The position numbers were made by a program, and so were the translations under genes. 61,330 nucleotides of DNA, from the NCBI GenBank assembly GCA_030656555.1, contig JAUSPN010000053.1, forward strand, positions 1 through 61,330, read 5' to 3'. The notes below the pieces were generated by a model, which saw nothing but the letters and a program-made list of their open reading frames with translations, ran no database searches and was not told the origin of the DNA. Origin of the DNA: Candidatus Desulfaltia sp. (GTDB taxonomy: Bacteria; Desulfobacterota; Desulfobacteria; Desulfobacterales; ETH-SRB1). How positions within the stretch are numbered: position 1 is the stretch's first letter; each line of letters opens with the position of its first letter. Positions 41,288 through 51,155 of this stretch are shown here, one piece after another.

Positions 41288-42757
41288 TTAGGCAAGTATA
41301 AGCTCGGCCTTTAGTACAATTCTTGTTGATGGTTTAATTTTGACTGAATCATCAATTCTTAGACCAACAACCCAGATAATTTTCCCTTTGCTAAGCAGGA
41401 TCGGATATCTTAATCGTTTGGGCTTTGGGATTTTGTTGTTTATAAAAAAAATTTTTACCTTTTGGGCACCTGCCATGCCAAGCGGCTGGAAATAATCACC
41501 AGACCTAAATGACCTGAGAACTAAAGGAAAAACAATATCAGCCATATCAAAAAAAGCAATATTTTGTCCAGCACAATGGATATCAGGCAGATTTTCGATA
41601 TTGATTTTAGAAAATTTCAGATTTAGATTTATTTCTTTTATATATACTGATTCAGTCTTGGAGTCTGGTTTTACGATATTGTATTTAAAAGAAACAGGCT
41701 CAATATCATCGGCTTTTGTATTAATGTCCCTCAACCTCTTTTTTTCTTTTGAAAAGCAGAGAAGATCTTTGTTCCGCTCAATCCTGATACGATCGGGAAG
41801 ATCGATGCTGGCAATAGGCCGTCCGCTTTTCAAAAGACTAATCGCCGAGTCTATATGAGAAAATGTAATGCGTCTTAAATCCCCCTTTACCTCGGCAATT
41901 GCTTTTCTTATTACCCTTCTTTGCGCTGCCGGATCTATTTCGTCAATTCCGGTCGCTGAAAGAATAATCTTATCATTTCCGATGGATATAGTAAATTTTT
42001 TGAATATTGAATTTATATTGCTTTCAATCCATTTTTCTTCACATCTTATAATTAAAGAAAGGCGGTTAAGGTTTTCGACTATCCTTGGGTTGTACGATTC
42101 TTTTAGCAAAGGGATTAATTGATGACGCACTCTATTTCTAAGGTATCTCATATCGTTGTTGGATTTATCGGAAACATACCTTAATCCTTTTGTTTCTAAA
42201 AAATCAATAATTTCGGATCGTTTCACGCTTATCATGGGCCTAACAATCTGCCAGTTGCCATTTTTGCAGTTTCTCACTGGAGGTATCCCGCTAATACCGA
42301 GCGGGCCGCTTCCTCTAAGCAAATACATCAATACAAGTTCCGCATTATCATCAGAATGATGGCCGATAGCAATTTTGTTGAATCCGTTTTTTTCAGCAAC
42401 CTGATCATAAAAAGCATAGCGAACACTTCTGGCTGCTTCTTCCAGAGAAAGTTTATGCTCCTTCTGATATTTACGAACATCCTTTTTCTTAATATAACAA
42501 GGCAGATCAAGCTGTTTGGCAAGGGATGCAACAAATTCAGCATCATTATCCGAATCTTTTTTGCGGAGGCAGTGATTAAGGTGAGCAACACCCATCGTGC
42601 ATGAAAACTCGGGAGCTAATGAAAGCAATATGTGGAGAAGAGCGACGGAATCAGGCCCTCCTGAAACACATATCAGTACAGAATCACCAGGTTGAAACAT
42701 CCTGTATGCTGTGATAGCCTGTTTTACAGCAGAAAATATCTTATGAGACCTTTGCAA
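41288..42757 (-). CDS. tilS: tRNA(Ile)-lysidine synthase
   Basis: 489 residues. PP-loop ICVSGGPDSVALLHILL near 30, HLNHCLRKKDSDNDAEFV near 60, GHHSDDNAELVLMYLLRGSG near 130, and the C-terminal TilS domain (FRSGDYFQPLGMAGAQKVKIFFINNKIPK). It converts C34 of the tRNA-Ile CAU anticodon to lysidine so that it reads AUA, an essential step. It is somewhat longer than the E. coli protein. The gene precedes ftsH, as in many bacteria. Confidence 0.95.
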   Translation of the reverse strand: MQRSHKIFSAVKQAITAYRMFQPGDSVLICVSGGPDSVALLHILLSLAPEFSCTMGVAHLNHCLRKKDSDNDAEFVASLAKQLDLPCYIKKKDVRKYQKEHKLSLEEAARSVRYAFYDQVAEKNGFNKIAIGHHSDDNAELVLMYLLRGSGPLGISGIPPVRNCKNGNWQIVRPMISVKRSEIIDFLETKGLRYVSDKSNNDMRYLRNRVRHQLIPLLKESYNPRIVENLNRLSLIIRCEEKWIESNINSIFKKFTISIGNDKIILSATGIDEIDPAAQRRVIRKAIAEVKGDLRRITFSHIDSAISLLKSGRPIASIDLPDRIRIERNKDLLCFSKEKKRLRDINTKADDIEPVSFKYNIVKPDSKTESVYIKEINLNLKFSKINIENLPDIHCAGQNIAFFDMADIVFPLVLRSFRSGDYFQPLGMAGAQKVKIFFINNKIPKPKRLRYPILLSKGKIIWVVGLRIDDSVKIKPSTRIVLKAELILA

Positions 42758-42784
42758 AACGCCCCCTTTTCAAAAGTCTCCTTA

Positions 42785-43174
42785 TTATAGCTTTTGAGCG
42801 ATGCCGGCATGAATCAACTCGGATCTTTTTTTGTTCCATACGCCTACAATGCCGGAACGGACGGAAACCTCGGTAATCTTGTCTGTTATCATAGCAATTT
42901 TTATTTTAACCGGTGTTTTGTCGGAGCATCTGCCTTCAATTGTTGCGGTAATACCGGGCGGTGTTTTTTCTGTAATAGTTATTTTAAGGCTTTTTAAAGC
43001 CGCAGTGCAGGCAATGATTGTTTTATCAAGAGACGCCTGATACGATTTTTTTAATTCGCCTTGCTTATAAGTATAAACTGTCGCGCCGGTGCCGACTCCG
43101 GCAACAAAAAATGCACAACTGGTGGTTATAAGACAGCAGGCTAATAATATCGGCGTCAAAATTTTTTTTAACAT
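42785..43174 (-). CDS. DUF3568-like lipoprotein
   Basis: 129 residues from the ATG at 43174; the frame opens at 43231 but the signal begins at MLKKILTPILLACCLITTSC, with lipidation at the last Cys. The mature part starts AFFVAGVGTGATVYTYKQGELK, typical of the DUF3568 family, followed by a small alpha/beta domain (KTIIACTAALKSLKITI, ATIEGRCSDKTPVKIKI). Such proteins are frequent in delta-proteobacteria and of unknown function. It ends 27 bases... upstream of tilS on the same strand, so co-transcription with tilS is possible. Confidence 0.72.
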   Translation of the reverse strand: MLKKILTPILLACCLITTSCAFFVAGVGTGATVYTYKQGELKKSYQASLDKTIIACTAALKSLKITITEKTPPGITATIEGRCSDKTPVKIKIAMITDKITEVSVRSGIVGVWNKKRSELIHAGIAQKL

Positions 43175-43285
43175 AAATTTATTATTAATTATTTTGCAAA
43201 AATCAGCAAGAAATAATTTAAATAAAACCATATCAATTTTTTATCTTGAAAAAATAATATTATGAATTATAAGTAGTATATGGTT

Positions 43286-43492
43286 GTGCTAGGCGGGGAG
43301 CTAGCGGTGCCCTTTTCCCGAAATCCGCTTTATGCGGGGCTGAATTCCCTCTAGAGGGTTTTTATTAAGAAAAATTGTAAGTCATCCCGATCGGACACTG
43401 CGCAACAGACGGTCGTGAACCTCGTCAGATCCGGAAGGAAGCAGCGATAAACGATGCGGTCTGTGTCGCGGATCGATCCCGGTCAATTTTTT
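43286..43492 (+). ncRNA. ffs: Signal recognition particle RNA, large form
   Basis: The S-domain core CGTCAGATCCGGAAGGAAGC (43423-43442) is the universal SRP RNA tetraloop region. The arms CTGCGCAACAGAC and GTCTGTGTCGCGG pair around it. The 5' part GTGCTAGGCGGGGAGCTAGC with CCGCTTTATGCGGGG matches the Alu-like 5' domain of the large Bacillus-type SRP RNA, which many delta-proteobacteria have. The RNA scaffolds Ffh for membrane targeting. Ends are approximate; T6 at 43487-43492 may terminate it. Confidence 0.88.
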
Positions 43493-43602
43493 GGCTTATA
43501 TTTTTCTGAAAAAGATTCGATAGTGGGTGCGCAACCATTTTTTTAAATGTCCCGCCTTCAAGCAATTATTTTTCATAAACCAATTCCTGCACTTACTGCC
43601 TT

Positions 43603-43785
43603 GGAGACTATCCGAGAATGGCTATTTTTCACAATCTCTGCGTCAAACTCAGATTTTGGCACGCAGTGAAGCTTTAGCGCTATCCTCAAAATACTCAATG
43701 TATTCCTGCGATTCAAACCTTCGTCTTCCTTGACCTTGCAAAAAATTTCTCATTATCGGACAGCAGCCTTGACAATATTACAAAT
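43603..43785. repeat. second MITE-like inverted-repeat element
   Basis: CTATCCGAGAATG near 43608 pairs imperfectly with the reverse complement of the region near 43755-43766 (CATTATCGGACAG). The adjoining ATTTTT/AAAAAT parts extend the match to about 25 bases. The interior contains ATACTCAATGTAT and CTTCGTCTTCCTTGACCTTGC and no gene. The layout is like that of 35262-35425 but the termini differ. Confidence 0.4.
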
Positions 43786-43879
43786 AGTATTATTTTTTCG
43801 TACAATAGTTTTGATTATCTTTACGATAACCCTAAAACATCGAGACCTTTAAAAATAGAACAGGAGCACATAACCGCTG

Positions 43880-44488
43880 ATGTCTGACGAAAAAAAGAAA
43901 ATAGCTATTGAAACCGAAAAAGTTGATTCAGTAGAAAAAGAGTCAAAAAAAACCGGCATAGCGATTAAGCATAAAAAAAAACATGATGATTTAATTAAGG
44001 AAATAGAATCCAAACTAAAAACTGCAAAAGAAGAATCCATAGAAAATTATGATCGTTTTTTAAGGATTTCAGCCGAGTTTGAAAATTACAAAAAGCGGTC
44101 GGCTCGAGAAATGGGTGAATTCAGAAAATTTGCAAATGAATCCTTAATTAAAGATATGCTTTCTGTTGTTGATAATCTTGAACGAGCTGTAGATTCTTCA
44201 AGCACCGACAACAAGGCAAGTTCCGCTTTGGTTGAAGGGGTTTATATGACCCTGAAGGAGATACTGAAAATTTTTGAAAAATTCAACGTGACCCCTTTGG
44301 AATCATTGAAAAAACCTTTTGATCCAAATTTCCATCAGGCTGTAATAAGCGAGGAATCAGATGATTATGATGAAAACACTGTTATAAATGAGTTCCAAAA
44401 GGGATACATGATACATGAAAGACTGCTGCGACCGGCTATGGTTGTTGTTTCCAGGCCAAAAGCCAGGGCAGCTAATGAAAAAAAATAA
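43880..44488 (+). CDS. grpE: Nucleotide exchange factor GrpE
   Basis: 202 residues. A charged N-terminal tail leads to a long coiled coil (about 40-95), the GrpE string DRFLRISAEFENYKKRSARE, then the beta domain with VTPLESLKKPFDPNFHQAVI and ending GYMIHERLLRPAMVVVSR. It releases ADP from DnaK. It precedes dnaK by 34 bases. No hrcA, CIRCE element or dnaJ is present here, unlike many grpE-dnaK loci. Confidence 0.95.
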   Translation: MSDEKKKIAIETEKVDSVEKESKKTGIAIKHKKKHDDLIKEIESKLKTAKEESIENYDRFLRISAEFENYKKRSAREMGEFRKFANESLIKDMLSVVDNLERAVDSSSTDNKASSALVEGVYMTLKEILKIFEKFNVTPLESLKKPFDPNFHQAVISEESDDYDENTVINEFQKGYMIHERLLRPAMVVVSRPKARAANEKK

Positions 44489-44522
44489 AAAAATAGATTT
44501 GATATAAAGATTAAGGAGGCAA

Positions 44523-46454
44523 ATGATGGGTAAAATAATTGGAATCGATCTTGGCACTACAAATTCATGTGTAGCCATAATGGAGGGAAACGAAGCAAAA
44601 GTCATTACAAATCCTGAAGGAGGCCGCACAACGCCATCGGTAGTTGCTACAACCGAAAAGGGAGAGAGACTGGTCGGCCAGATTGCAAAAAGGCAGGCCA
44701 TCACGAATCCTGAAAACACGGTTTTTGCTGTTAAAAGACTTATAGGCCGGAAATATTCATCACCTACTGTTCAAAGTGATATCAAGATACTTCCTTATAA
44801 GATGGAACAGGCGAGCAATGGAGATATACGCATAAACCTTCGCGGCAAACTTCACAGCCCAGCAGAGATATCATCATTTATACTGGCAAATATCAAGAAA
44901 ACAGCAGAGGAATATCTTGGCGAAAAAATTACTGATGCAATAATCACTGTGCCGGCCTATTTTAACGACAGCCAACGTCAGGCCACCAAAGACGCTGGAA
45001 AGATTGCGGGCCTTAATGTTTTAAGAATTATTAATGAACCGACTGCTGCGGCTCTTGCTTACGGCATGGACAAGAAAAAAGAAGAAAAGGTCGTTGTGTT
45101 TGATCTTGGTGGAGGCACATTTGATGTGTCCATACTTGAAATCGGCGAAGGTGTATTTGAGGTAAAATCTACAAACGGCGACACCCATCTTGGAGGGGAA
45201 GATTTTGATCTCAGGCTGATCGATTATCTTGCAGATGAATTTAAAAAGGATCAGGGAATTGATATCAGAACCGACAAAATGGCCCTGCAAAGGCTTAAGG
45301 AAGCGGCTGAAAAAGCAAAGATGGAATTATCCACCTCCATGGAGACAGATATTAATCTTCCCTTTATAACTGCTGATGCCAGCGGCCCCAAGCACCTTAA
45401 TATTAAAATAACCAGAGCTAAACTGGAAGCCCTTACAGCCAGTTTGTTAGATAAACTTGAAAACCCCTGCCGTATTGCGCTCAAGGATTCAGGACTGGCT
45501 GCCGGAGAGATAAATGAGGTTATCCTGGTTGGAGGAATGACACGTATGCCGGCTGTTCAGGAAAGGGTCAAGAAGATATTCGGCAAAGAAGTGAACAAGG
45601 GAGTTAATCCTGATGAAGTTGTTGCTATCGGCGCTGCTATTCAGGGGGGTGTTTTAAAGGGTGATGTAAAGGATGTTCTGCTTCTTGATGTTACACCCCT
45701 TTCGCTTGGCATTGAAACCTTAGGCGGTATAATGACAAGGCTTATTGAAAAGAATACAACTATTCCTACAAAAAAAAGCCAGATTTTTTCAACCGCTGCA
45801 GATAGCCAGCCGGCTGTTTCAATTCATGTGCTCCAAGGTGAGCGTGAAATGGCGGGAGGCAATAAGACACTCGGTCGTTTTGAACTGGTGGGCATACCAC
45901 CTGCACCGAGAGGCGTACCTCAGATAGAGGTGACATTTGATATAGACGCCAATGGCATTGTAAACGTGTCTGCAAAGGATCAGGCTACCAGCAAGGAACA
46001 GTCGATTCAAATCACGGCTTCTTCCGGCCTGTCAAAGGAAGAAATAGATAAACTGATTAAAGACGCGGAGCTTCATTCTGATGAAGATAAAAAGAAAAAA
46101 GAGCTGGTAGAAGCGCGCAACACTGCTGACGCTCTTATTTATTCAACCGAGAAATCTATAAAGGATCTTGGAAATAAGGTAGACAGTGCAACTAAAAGTA
46201 AAATTGACGAAAACATTACCAGCCTTAAAAAGGCTATAGAAGGTGATGACAAGGAAGAAATCAAACGCATGAGCGAGGAGTTGACACAGTCTTCCCACAA
46301 GCTTGCAGAAGCTATGTATAAGCAGGCATCACAAAAAGGGGAACAGCAGGCTGAAGCTGATGCGCAAGGCGGTGCTCAGCCAGGAGCTTCTACTCCTGAT
46401 GACGATGTTGTAGACGCCGATTTCGAGGAAGTAAAGAACGATGATAAAAAATAG
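44523..46454 (+). CDS. dnaK: Chaperone DnaK (Hsp70)
   Basis: 643 residues. [17 protein letters not shown] at the start, [31 protein letters not shown], the DnaK substrate-binding domain and a C-terminal tail rich in Gln/Gly/Asp ending [17 protein letters not shown] precedes two tandem ATGs (44523 and 44526). Together with GrpE it folds and refolds proteins; DnaJ must be encoded elsewhere. A strong terminator follows 25 bases after the stop. Confidence 0.97.
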   Translation: MMGKIIGIDLGTTNSCVAIMEGNEAKVITNPEGGRTTPSVVATTEKGERLVGQIAKRQAITNPENTVFAVKRLIGRKYSSPTVQSDIKILPYKMEQASNGDIRINLRGKLHSPAEISSFILANIKKTAEEYLGEKITDAIITVPAYFNDSQRQATKDAGKIAGLNVLRIINEPTAAALAYGMDKKKEEKVVVFDLGGGTFDVSILEIGEGVFEVKSTNGDTHLGGEDFDLRLIDYLADEFKKDQGIDIRTDKMALQRLKEAAEKAKMELSTSMETDINLPFITADASGPKHLNIKITRAKLEALTASLLDKLENPCRIALKDSGLAAGEINEVILVGGMTRMPAVQERVKKIFGKEVNKGVNPDEVVAIGAAIQGGVLKGDVKDVLLLDVTPLSLGIETLGGIMTRLIEKNTTIPTKKSQIFSTAADSQPAVSIHVLQGEREMAGGNKTLGRFELVGIPPAPRGVPQIEVTFDIDANGIVNVSAKDQATSKEQSIQITASSGLSKEEIDKLIKDAELHSDEDKKKKELVEARNTADALIYSTEKSIKDLGNKVDSATKSKIDENITSLKKAIEGDDKEEIKRMSEELTQSSHKLAEAMYKQASQKGEQQAEADAQGGAQPGASTPDDDVVDADFEEVKNDDKK

Positions 46455-46478
46455 CAACAAAATAAAAGTCGCTTAATT

Positions 46479-46516
46479 AAAATCCCGCTCGCAATATGCG
46501 CAGCGGGATTTTTTTT
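46479..46516 (+). terminator. intrinsic terminator after dnaK
   Basis: AAAATCCCGCT and AGCGGGATTTT form a perfect 11-bp stem around a 12-base loop, followed by eight T in all. It ends the grpE-dnaK transcript. Confidence 0.9.
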
Positions 46517-46539
46517 AACTTAGGTTAAAGGACAAAAAT

Positions 46540-48099
46540 ATGCTTATAACCGGGATATTAGAAAAAAACGCTGCTGATTACGGCAAGGAAATTGCTCTTA
46601 TTGAAAGAGAACCCGCTAAAAATATACGCAGGCACATTACCTGGGATGAATTCAACAGCCAGGCAAACAGCATCGCCAATTCACTGATCGCCATGGGAAT
46701 TAAAAAGGAGGATAAAGTTATACAGCTTATGATGAACTGTATTGAATGGCTTCCTGTTTATTTAGGCATACTTCGTTCAGGCGCCTGGGCTGTTCCGTTG
46801 AATTTCAGGCTGTCGGCAGATGATATTATGATGTGCACGGAAACGGCGCAGGCAAAAGTTTTTATCTTTGGAGAAGAATTTATCGACAGGATAAATTCAA
46901 TTAAAGTCTGTTTAGATAAAAACGTTGCCGCTTATATATTTGTCGGCAGAGATGATAAATGCCCGGAGTATGCCATGCGATACAAAGATGTTTTTTTATC
47001 CAGCTCCATTATAAATCCAAAGGTTGAAATTAAACCCTCTGATGGCGCAGCGCTGTATTTTACTTCAGGGACTACCGGCAGGCCAAAGCCCGTGCTTTTG
47101 ACTCATGGAAATCTTGAATTCGCATGCTTGGTTGAACGTAATCATCATAAACAGACACATAAAGACAACTTTTTGTGCATACCTCCTCTTTACCATACTG
47201 GGGCAAAGATGCACTGGTTCGGCAATTTTATTGTCGGGGCAAAATCCGTTATCCTGAAAGGGGTTAGTCCAAAATGGATATTGGAAACCATTTCCGAAGA
47301 AAGAGCAACTATTGTATGGCTTCTTGTTCCCTGGGCACACGATATACTTGTCGCCATTGAAAATAAGGATATAAACTTAAGCGACTACAAGCTTGATCAA
47401 TGGCGATTAATGCATATCGGCGCTCAGCCGGTTCCTCCAAGCCTTATTAAAAAATGGAAAAAGGTCTTTCCTGATCATGATTACGACACCAATTGTGGCC
47501 TTACAGAAACTACAGGCCCGGGGTGCGTGCATCTTGGAACGCAAAATCTTCATAAGGTCGGTGCAATAGGGCTTCCCGGGTTTGAGTGGGAATGCATGAT
47601 TGTTGATAGCAATATGAAAGCCCTGCCCAAAGGAAAATCTGGCGAGCTTTTGGTAAGAGGGCCAGGGGTTATGAAGGAATACTATGAAAATCCCGAAGCA
47701 ACTGCTGAAACATTGATTGATGGGTGGCTGCTTACAGGGGATATTGCCCGCATGGATGATGACGGTTTTATATGGCTGGTTGATCGGAAAAAGGATGTTA
47801 TAATATCAGGCGGCGAGAATGTTTTTCCTGTTGAAATCGAAAACTTTTTAATGGATAATAACAAAATTCATGATGTAGGAGTAATCGGCGTGCCTGATGA
47901 GCGTCTTGGGGAGGTTGTTACAGCAGTGATAAAGCTCAAGCCCGGATTAAGTATGAGCAAAGAAGATGTGTTCAAGTTTTGCGAAGAGCTTCCAAGATAT
48001 AAAAGGCCGAGAAAAATATTTTTTGACGATGTCCCAAGAAACCCCACCGGCAAGATAGAAAAACCAAGGATGAGAAAAAAGTTCGGTTGTATCTTTTAA
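46540..48099 (+). CDS. AMP-forming acyl-CoA ligase
   Basis: 519 residues of the ANL superfamily. P-loop YFTSGTTGRPKPVLLTHGN near 170, GLTETTGPG near 325, WLLTGDIARMDDDGFIWLVDRKKDVIISGGENVF near 395-430, and the catalytic Lys in NPTGKIEKPRM. It differs clearly from the ligase at 29731-31383 (Ala/Gly in the P-loop, HTGAKMHW acid-binding segment), so the two probably act on different acids; the true substrate is unknown. AAAGGA lies before the ATG. It begins 24 bases after the dnaK terminator and so should have its own promoter. Confidence 0.9.
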   Translation: MLITGILEKNAADYGKEIALIEREPAKNIRRHITWDEFNSQANSIANSLIAMGIKKEDKVIQLMMNCIEWLPVYLGILRSGAWAVPLNFRLSADDIMMCTETAQAKVFIFGEEFIDRINSIKVCLDKNVAAYIFVGRDDKCPEYAMRYKDVFLSSSIINPKVEIKPSDGAALYFTSGTTGRPKPVLLTHGNLEFACLVERNHHKQTHKDNFLCIPPLYHTGAKMHWFGNFIVGAKSVILKGVSPKWILETISEERATIVWLLVPWAHDILVAIENKDINLSDYKLDQWRLMHIGAQPVPPSLIKKWKKVFPDHDYDTNCGLTETTGPGCVHLGTQNLHKVGAIGLPGFEWECMIVDSNMKALPKGKSGELLVRGPGVMKEYYENPEATAETLIDGWLLTGDIARMDDDGFIWLVDRKKDVIISGGENVFPVEIENFLMDNNKIHDVGVIGVPDERLGEVVTAVIKLKPGLSMSKEDVFKFCEELPRYKRPRKIFFDDVPRNPTGKIEKPRMRKKFGCIF

Positions 48100-48127
48100 T
48101 CCAGCCCCTTGAAAAGCTACACCTTTC

Positions 48128-48156
48128 TTGGTGGATTTAGCCCCACCAACTTGCTT
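48128..48156 (+). terminator. candidate terminator after the acyl-CoA ligase
   Basis: TTGGTGG (48128-48134) and CCACCAA (48143-48149) form a 7-bp stem with an 8-base loop, followed after CTTGC by TTTTT. Weak to moderate. Confidence 0.35.
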
Positions 48157-48187
48157 TTTATATAATATATGATTATAGTTTCAAATT

Positions 48188-49954
48188 ATGAAAAAATGTA
48201 ATGAAAAAATACCGGAGCCCAAAGAGATTGAAAAAGAAATAAGTGAATTTCTGGCTAAAAAGTTCGGAGATAATGTTAAAATTATATCTCCAATAGTTGT
48301 TCCTCAGGCAGTCACACTGGAAAACGAAGGAAAAGAGCCGAAAAAGAAAAAAAGGCCGGCGTTTAATTTAAAACCTGAAGATCTTATCTCCCACCTTGAC
48401 CAATATATCGTTAAGCAGGATAAAGCCAAGGCCATTCTATCTACAAAAATTTGCACCCACTTCAATCGCATCAAACATGCAAAAGCTTTCCCGGAAAGCG
48501 TCAACGAAATAGTCGGCGGCATCAAGAACAATGTTCTTATGATCGGGCCTACCGGTGTCGGCAAAACGTACATGATTAAACTTATCGCAAAAAAAATCGG
48601 AGTTCCTTTTGTAAAGGGAGACGCAACAAAATTCAGCGAAACAGGTTATGTTGGAGGGGATGTAGAGGATCTGGTTCGAGATCTGGTCAGAGAGGCTGAC
48701 GACGATATTGAACTCGCTCAATATGGCATAATATATATAGATGAAGTCGACAAAATTGCATCAAGCCGCAACCTGATAGGGGCTGATGTGTCAAGAACAG
48801 GCGTGCAGCGTGCTCTGCTAAAACCAATGGAAGAAACCGATATAGATTTAAAGGTTCCGCACGATCCTATTTCGATGCTTCAGGAAATCGAACGATATCG
48901 CAAAACAGGCAAGCGTGACAAGCGTACTATAAACACCCAAAATATTCTCTTTGTCATGAGCGGGGCGTTCACCGATCTGGCCGAGCTAATTAAAAAGCGT
49001 GTGTCCGAGAAGGGAATCGGTTTTGGAGCTTATATTACAAGCCCCAGGGAACAAACCGAGTTTCTGCAACAGGTAACTCCGGAAGATCTGACAAAATACG
49101 GGTTTGAATCCGAATTCGTAGGACGTTTGCCTATAAAGGCTGTTTTTGAAAGATTAACCGAAGAAGACCTTTATGAAATTTTAAAAAACCCAAACAACCC
49201 CATAATTCTTGGGAAAAAACTTGATTTTGCAGCATATGGCATTAAGGTTAAGTTCGAAGATGAAGCGCTTCGCATCTTATCAAAACGGGCATTTAATGAA
49301 AACACAGGTGCGAGAGGCCTGATAAGCGTCTTTGAAATGGCCCTGCTTTTGTTTGAAAAGAAATTGCCGTCGACCGATCTTAAAAAATTCCCTGTAACCG
49401 CTTTTGTTGTTAAGGAACCTGAAAAAGCTCTTGAAACTCTTTTATCACCTTTAAACAAAGAAAATTTAACTGCGAGCTTTAACGATCTGGCGAGCAAGGA
49501 AAAAGAATTTATTAAGGAATATGTGCAAAAAAACAGGGAAAGGTTGCGTGAAAGATACAATCTGACCATGACCCCGTCACGTATAGATATAGTTGGGTCT
49601 TTTTACTGTAAACATATAATGGATGTTGAACGCAGCGTTGAAAAGATAAAAACCTTTTATGATGAAATTAAAAAGATAGAACTATTCTTTTTCCAAAACC
49701 ATGATATTAATATAGTTATGGAAGAAGATGCTATTGATTTTATTATTAAACAGTTTATTGATTCCGGCATTAAACTTGAAGAATTCTACCAGCAGCTAAT
49801 AATCGATTTTGAACTCGGGTTTAAACTCATTAAAGAAAAAACAGGGGAAAACCGTTTTTTCATTACAAAACAGGCGCTTTTAGGGCCGGAATCTTTTATA
49901 AGCAATCTCATTAAAAATGAACTTAAAAACAACAATCCACCAGAAAAGGCCTGA
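48188..49954 (+). CDS. ClpX-like AAA+ ATPase without zinc domain, C-terminally extended
   Basis: 588 residues, against about 420 for ClpX. The N-terminal zinc-binding dimer domain is absent; instead there is a Lys/Glu-rich head (1-60). The AAA+ core follows: HLDQYIVKQDKAKAIL, Walker A GPTGVGKTYM near 120, pore loop ETGYVGGDVEDLVRDL, Walker B IIYIDEVDKIA, and GFESEFVGRLPIKAVFERL. A GIGFGA string corresponds to the IGF loop with which ClpX docks on ClpP. Beyond the usual end a helical extension of about 150 residues (from about 435) has no known family. The ATG at 48188 has no Shine-Dalgarno. The ahbC gene starts eight bases after the stop. Confidence 0.85.
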   Translation: MKKCNEKIPEPKEIEKEISEFLAKKFGDNVKIISPIVVPQAVTLENEGKEPKKKKRPAFNLKPEDLISHLDQYIVKQDKAKAILSTKICTHFNRIKHAKAFPESVNEIVGGIKNNVLMIGPTGVGKTYMIKLIAKKIGVPFVKGDATKFSETGYVGGDVEDLVRDLVREADDDIELAQYGIIYIDEVDKIASSRNLIGADVSRTGVQRALLKPMEETDIDLKVPHDPISMLQEIERYRKTGKRDKRTINTQNILFVMSGAFTDLAELIKKRVSEKGIGFGAYITSPREQTEFLQQVTPEDLTKYGFESEFVGRLPIKAVFERLTEEDLYEILKNPNNPIILGKKLDFAAYGIKVKFEDEALRILSKRAFNENTGARGLISVFEMALLLFEKKLPSTDLKKFPVTAFVVKEPEKALETLLSPLNKENLTASFNDLASKEKEFIKEYVQKNRERLRERYNLTMTPSRIDIVGSFYCKHIMDVERSVEKIKTFYDEIKKIELFFFQNHDINIVMEEDAIDFIIKQFIDSGIKLEEFYQQLIIDFELGFKLIKEKTGENRFFITKQALLGPESFISNLIKNELKNNNPPEKA

Positions 49955-49962
49955 AAAATTTT

Positions 49963-51138
49963 ATGATTGGGATATCAAAACTTTACTGCGGAACAGTTGA
50001 ACCGTCGGACGCACTTCGTTATGGACGTATGTCATCGAAACTACCTTCCCATCTCCTGCAATTTTCCAAAGATAAACGACCGGTAGTTGTATGGAACATT
50101 ACAAGGCGATGCAATTTAAAATGTGTGCACTGCTATGCGCAAGCAAAGGATATCTCCTTCAAGAACGAACTTTCCACAAAAGAGGGAAAAATTCTGCTGG
50201 ATGATCTTGCGCAATTCGGCGCGCCTGTAATCTTATTTTCAGGCGGAGAACCGACAATCAGAAAGGATCTGCCTGAGCTTGCAGCCTATGCTGTCAGCAA
50301 AGGGATGCGGGCCGTAATATCCACAAACGGCACTCTTATATCGCAGAAAATGGCGCGTATACTAAAGGATATCGGCCTTTCATACGTAGGCATCAGTATG
50401 GACGGAATGGAAGATATTAACGATCGTTTTAGAGGAGTTAAAGGCGCTTTCAAGGGTGCTTTAGAAGGAATTAAAAATTGTAAAGATGCTGGAATTAAGG
50501 TGGGGCTCCGTTTTACAATTAACAAGTTTAATGTAGATGAAATCCCAAAAATATTCGAGCTGCTTGAAGATATGGATATTCCAAGGGCTTGCTTTTATCA
50601 TCTGGTTTATGCGGGACGTGGAACAGATCTTATTAAAGATGATTTATCCCATGATGAAACAAGATCAAGCGTTGATTTAATAATGGATCTTACAAAAAGG
50701 TTGCATGACAGTGGAAAGCCAAAAGAAATATTAACCGTTGATAATCATGCTGATGGTCCATACCTGTATTTAAGGCTTCTTAAGGAAAATCCCAAGCGGG
50801 CCAAGAATGTCCTTGAACTTCTCAAAATGAATCAAGGAAACAGCTCAGGCATAGGAATCGGGTGTATTAGCTGGGATGGCGAAGTCTATGCCGATCAATT
50901 CTGGCGTTATTACAGTTTCGGAAATGTCAAGGATCGTCCTTTTTCAAAAATATGGACAGACACCTCGGAACCGCTTATGAAAAAGCTTAAAGAAAAGAAA
51001 AAACATGTAACAGGCAGATGCGCAACCTGTCGCTGGCTGGATATTTGCGCAGGAAATTTCAGGGTTCGTGCCGAAGCCACAGGAGATCTTTGGGCACCTG
51101 ATCCTGCATGCTATCTTAGAGATGAAGAAATCTACTAA
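49963..51138 (+). CDS. ahbC: 12,18-didecarboxysiroheme deacetylase AhbC (radical SAM)
   Basis: 391 residues. The radical-SAM cysteines are in RRCNLKCVHCYAQ (C-x3-C-x2-C), followed by FSGGEPTIRKDL. A C-terminal cluster (CATCRWLDICAGN with an earlier GIGCISWDGEVYADQ) binds a second 4Fe-4S. In sulfate reducers and methanogens AhbC removes two acetate side chains from didecarboxysiroheme to give iron-coproporphyrin III. The neighbour hemB and a second radical-SAM gene (ahbD) fix the pathway. ahbA/ahbB and the siroheme genes are not in the window. Confidence 0.88.
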   Translation: MIGISKLYCGTVEPSDALRYGRMSSKLPSHLLQFSKDKRPVVVWNITRRCNLKCVHCYAQAKDISFKNELSTKEGKILLDDLAQFGAPVILFSGGEPTIRKDLPELAAYAVSKGMRAVISTNGTLISQKMARILKDIGLSYVGISMDGMEDINDRFRGVKGAFKGALEGIKNCKDAGIKVGLRFTINKFNVDEIPKIFELLEDMDIPRACFYHLVYAGRGTDLIKDDLSHDETRSSVDLIMDLTKRLHDSGKPKEILTVDNHADGPYLYLRLLKENPKRAKNVLELLKMNQGNSSGIGIGCISWDGEVYADQFWRYYSFGNVKDRPFSKIWTDTSEPLMKKLKEKKKHVTGRCATCRWLDICAGNFRVRAEATGDLWAPDPACYLRDEEIY

Positions 51139-51155
51139 ATAAAAAGGAATGACAT

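Noticed and set aside
43343-43361. CCCTC-TA-GAGGG followed by TTTTT as a terminator
   Set aside because: It matches the position of a hairpin within the large SRP RNA, so it is more likely internal to that RNA.
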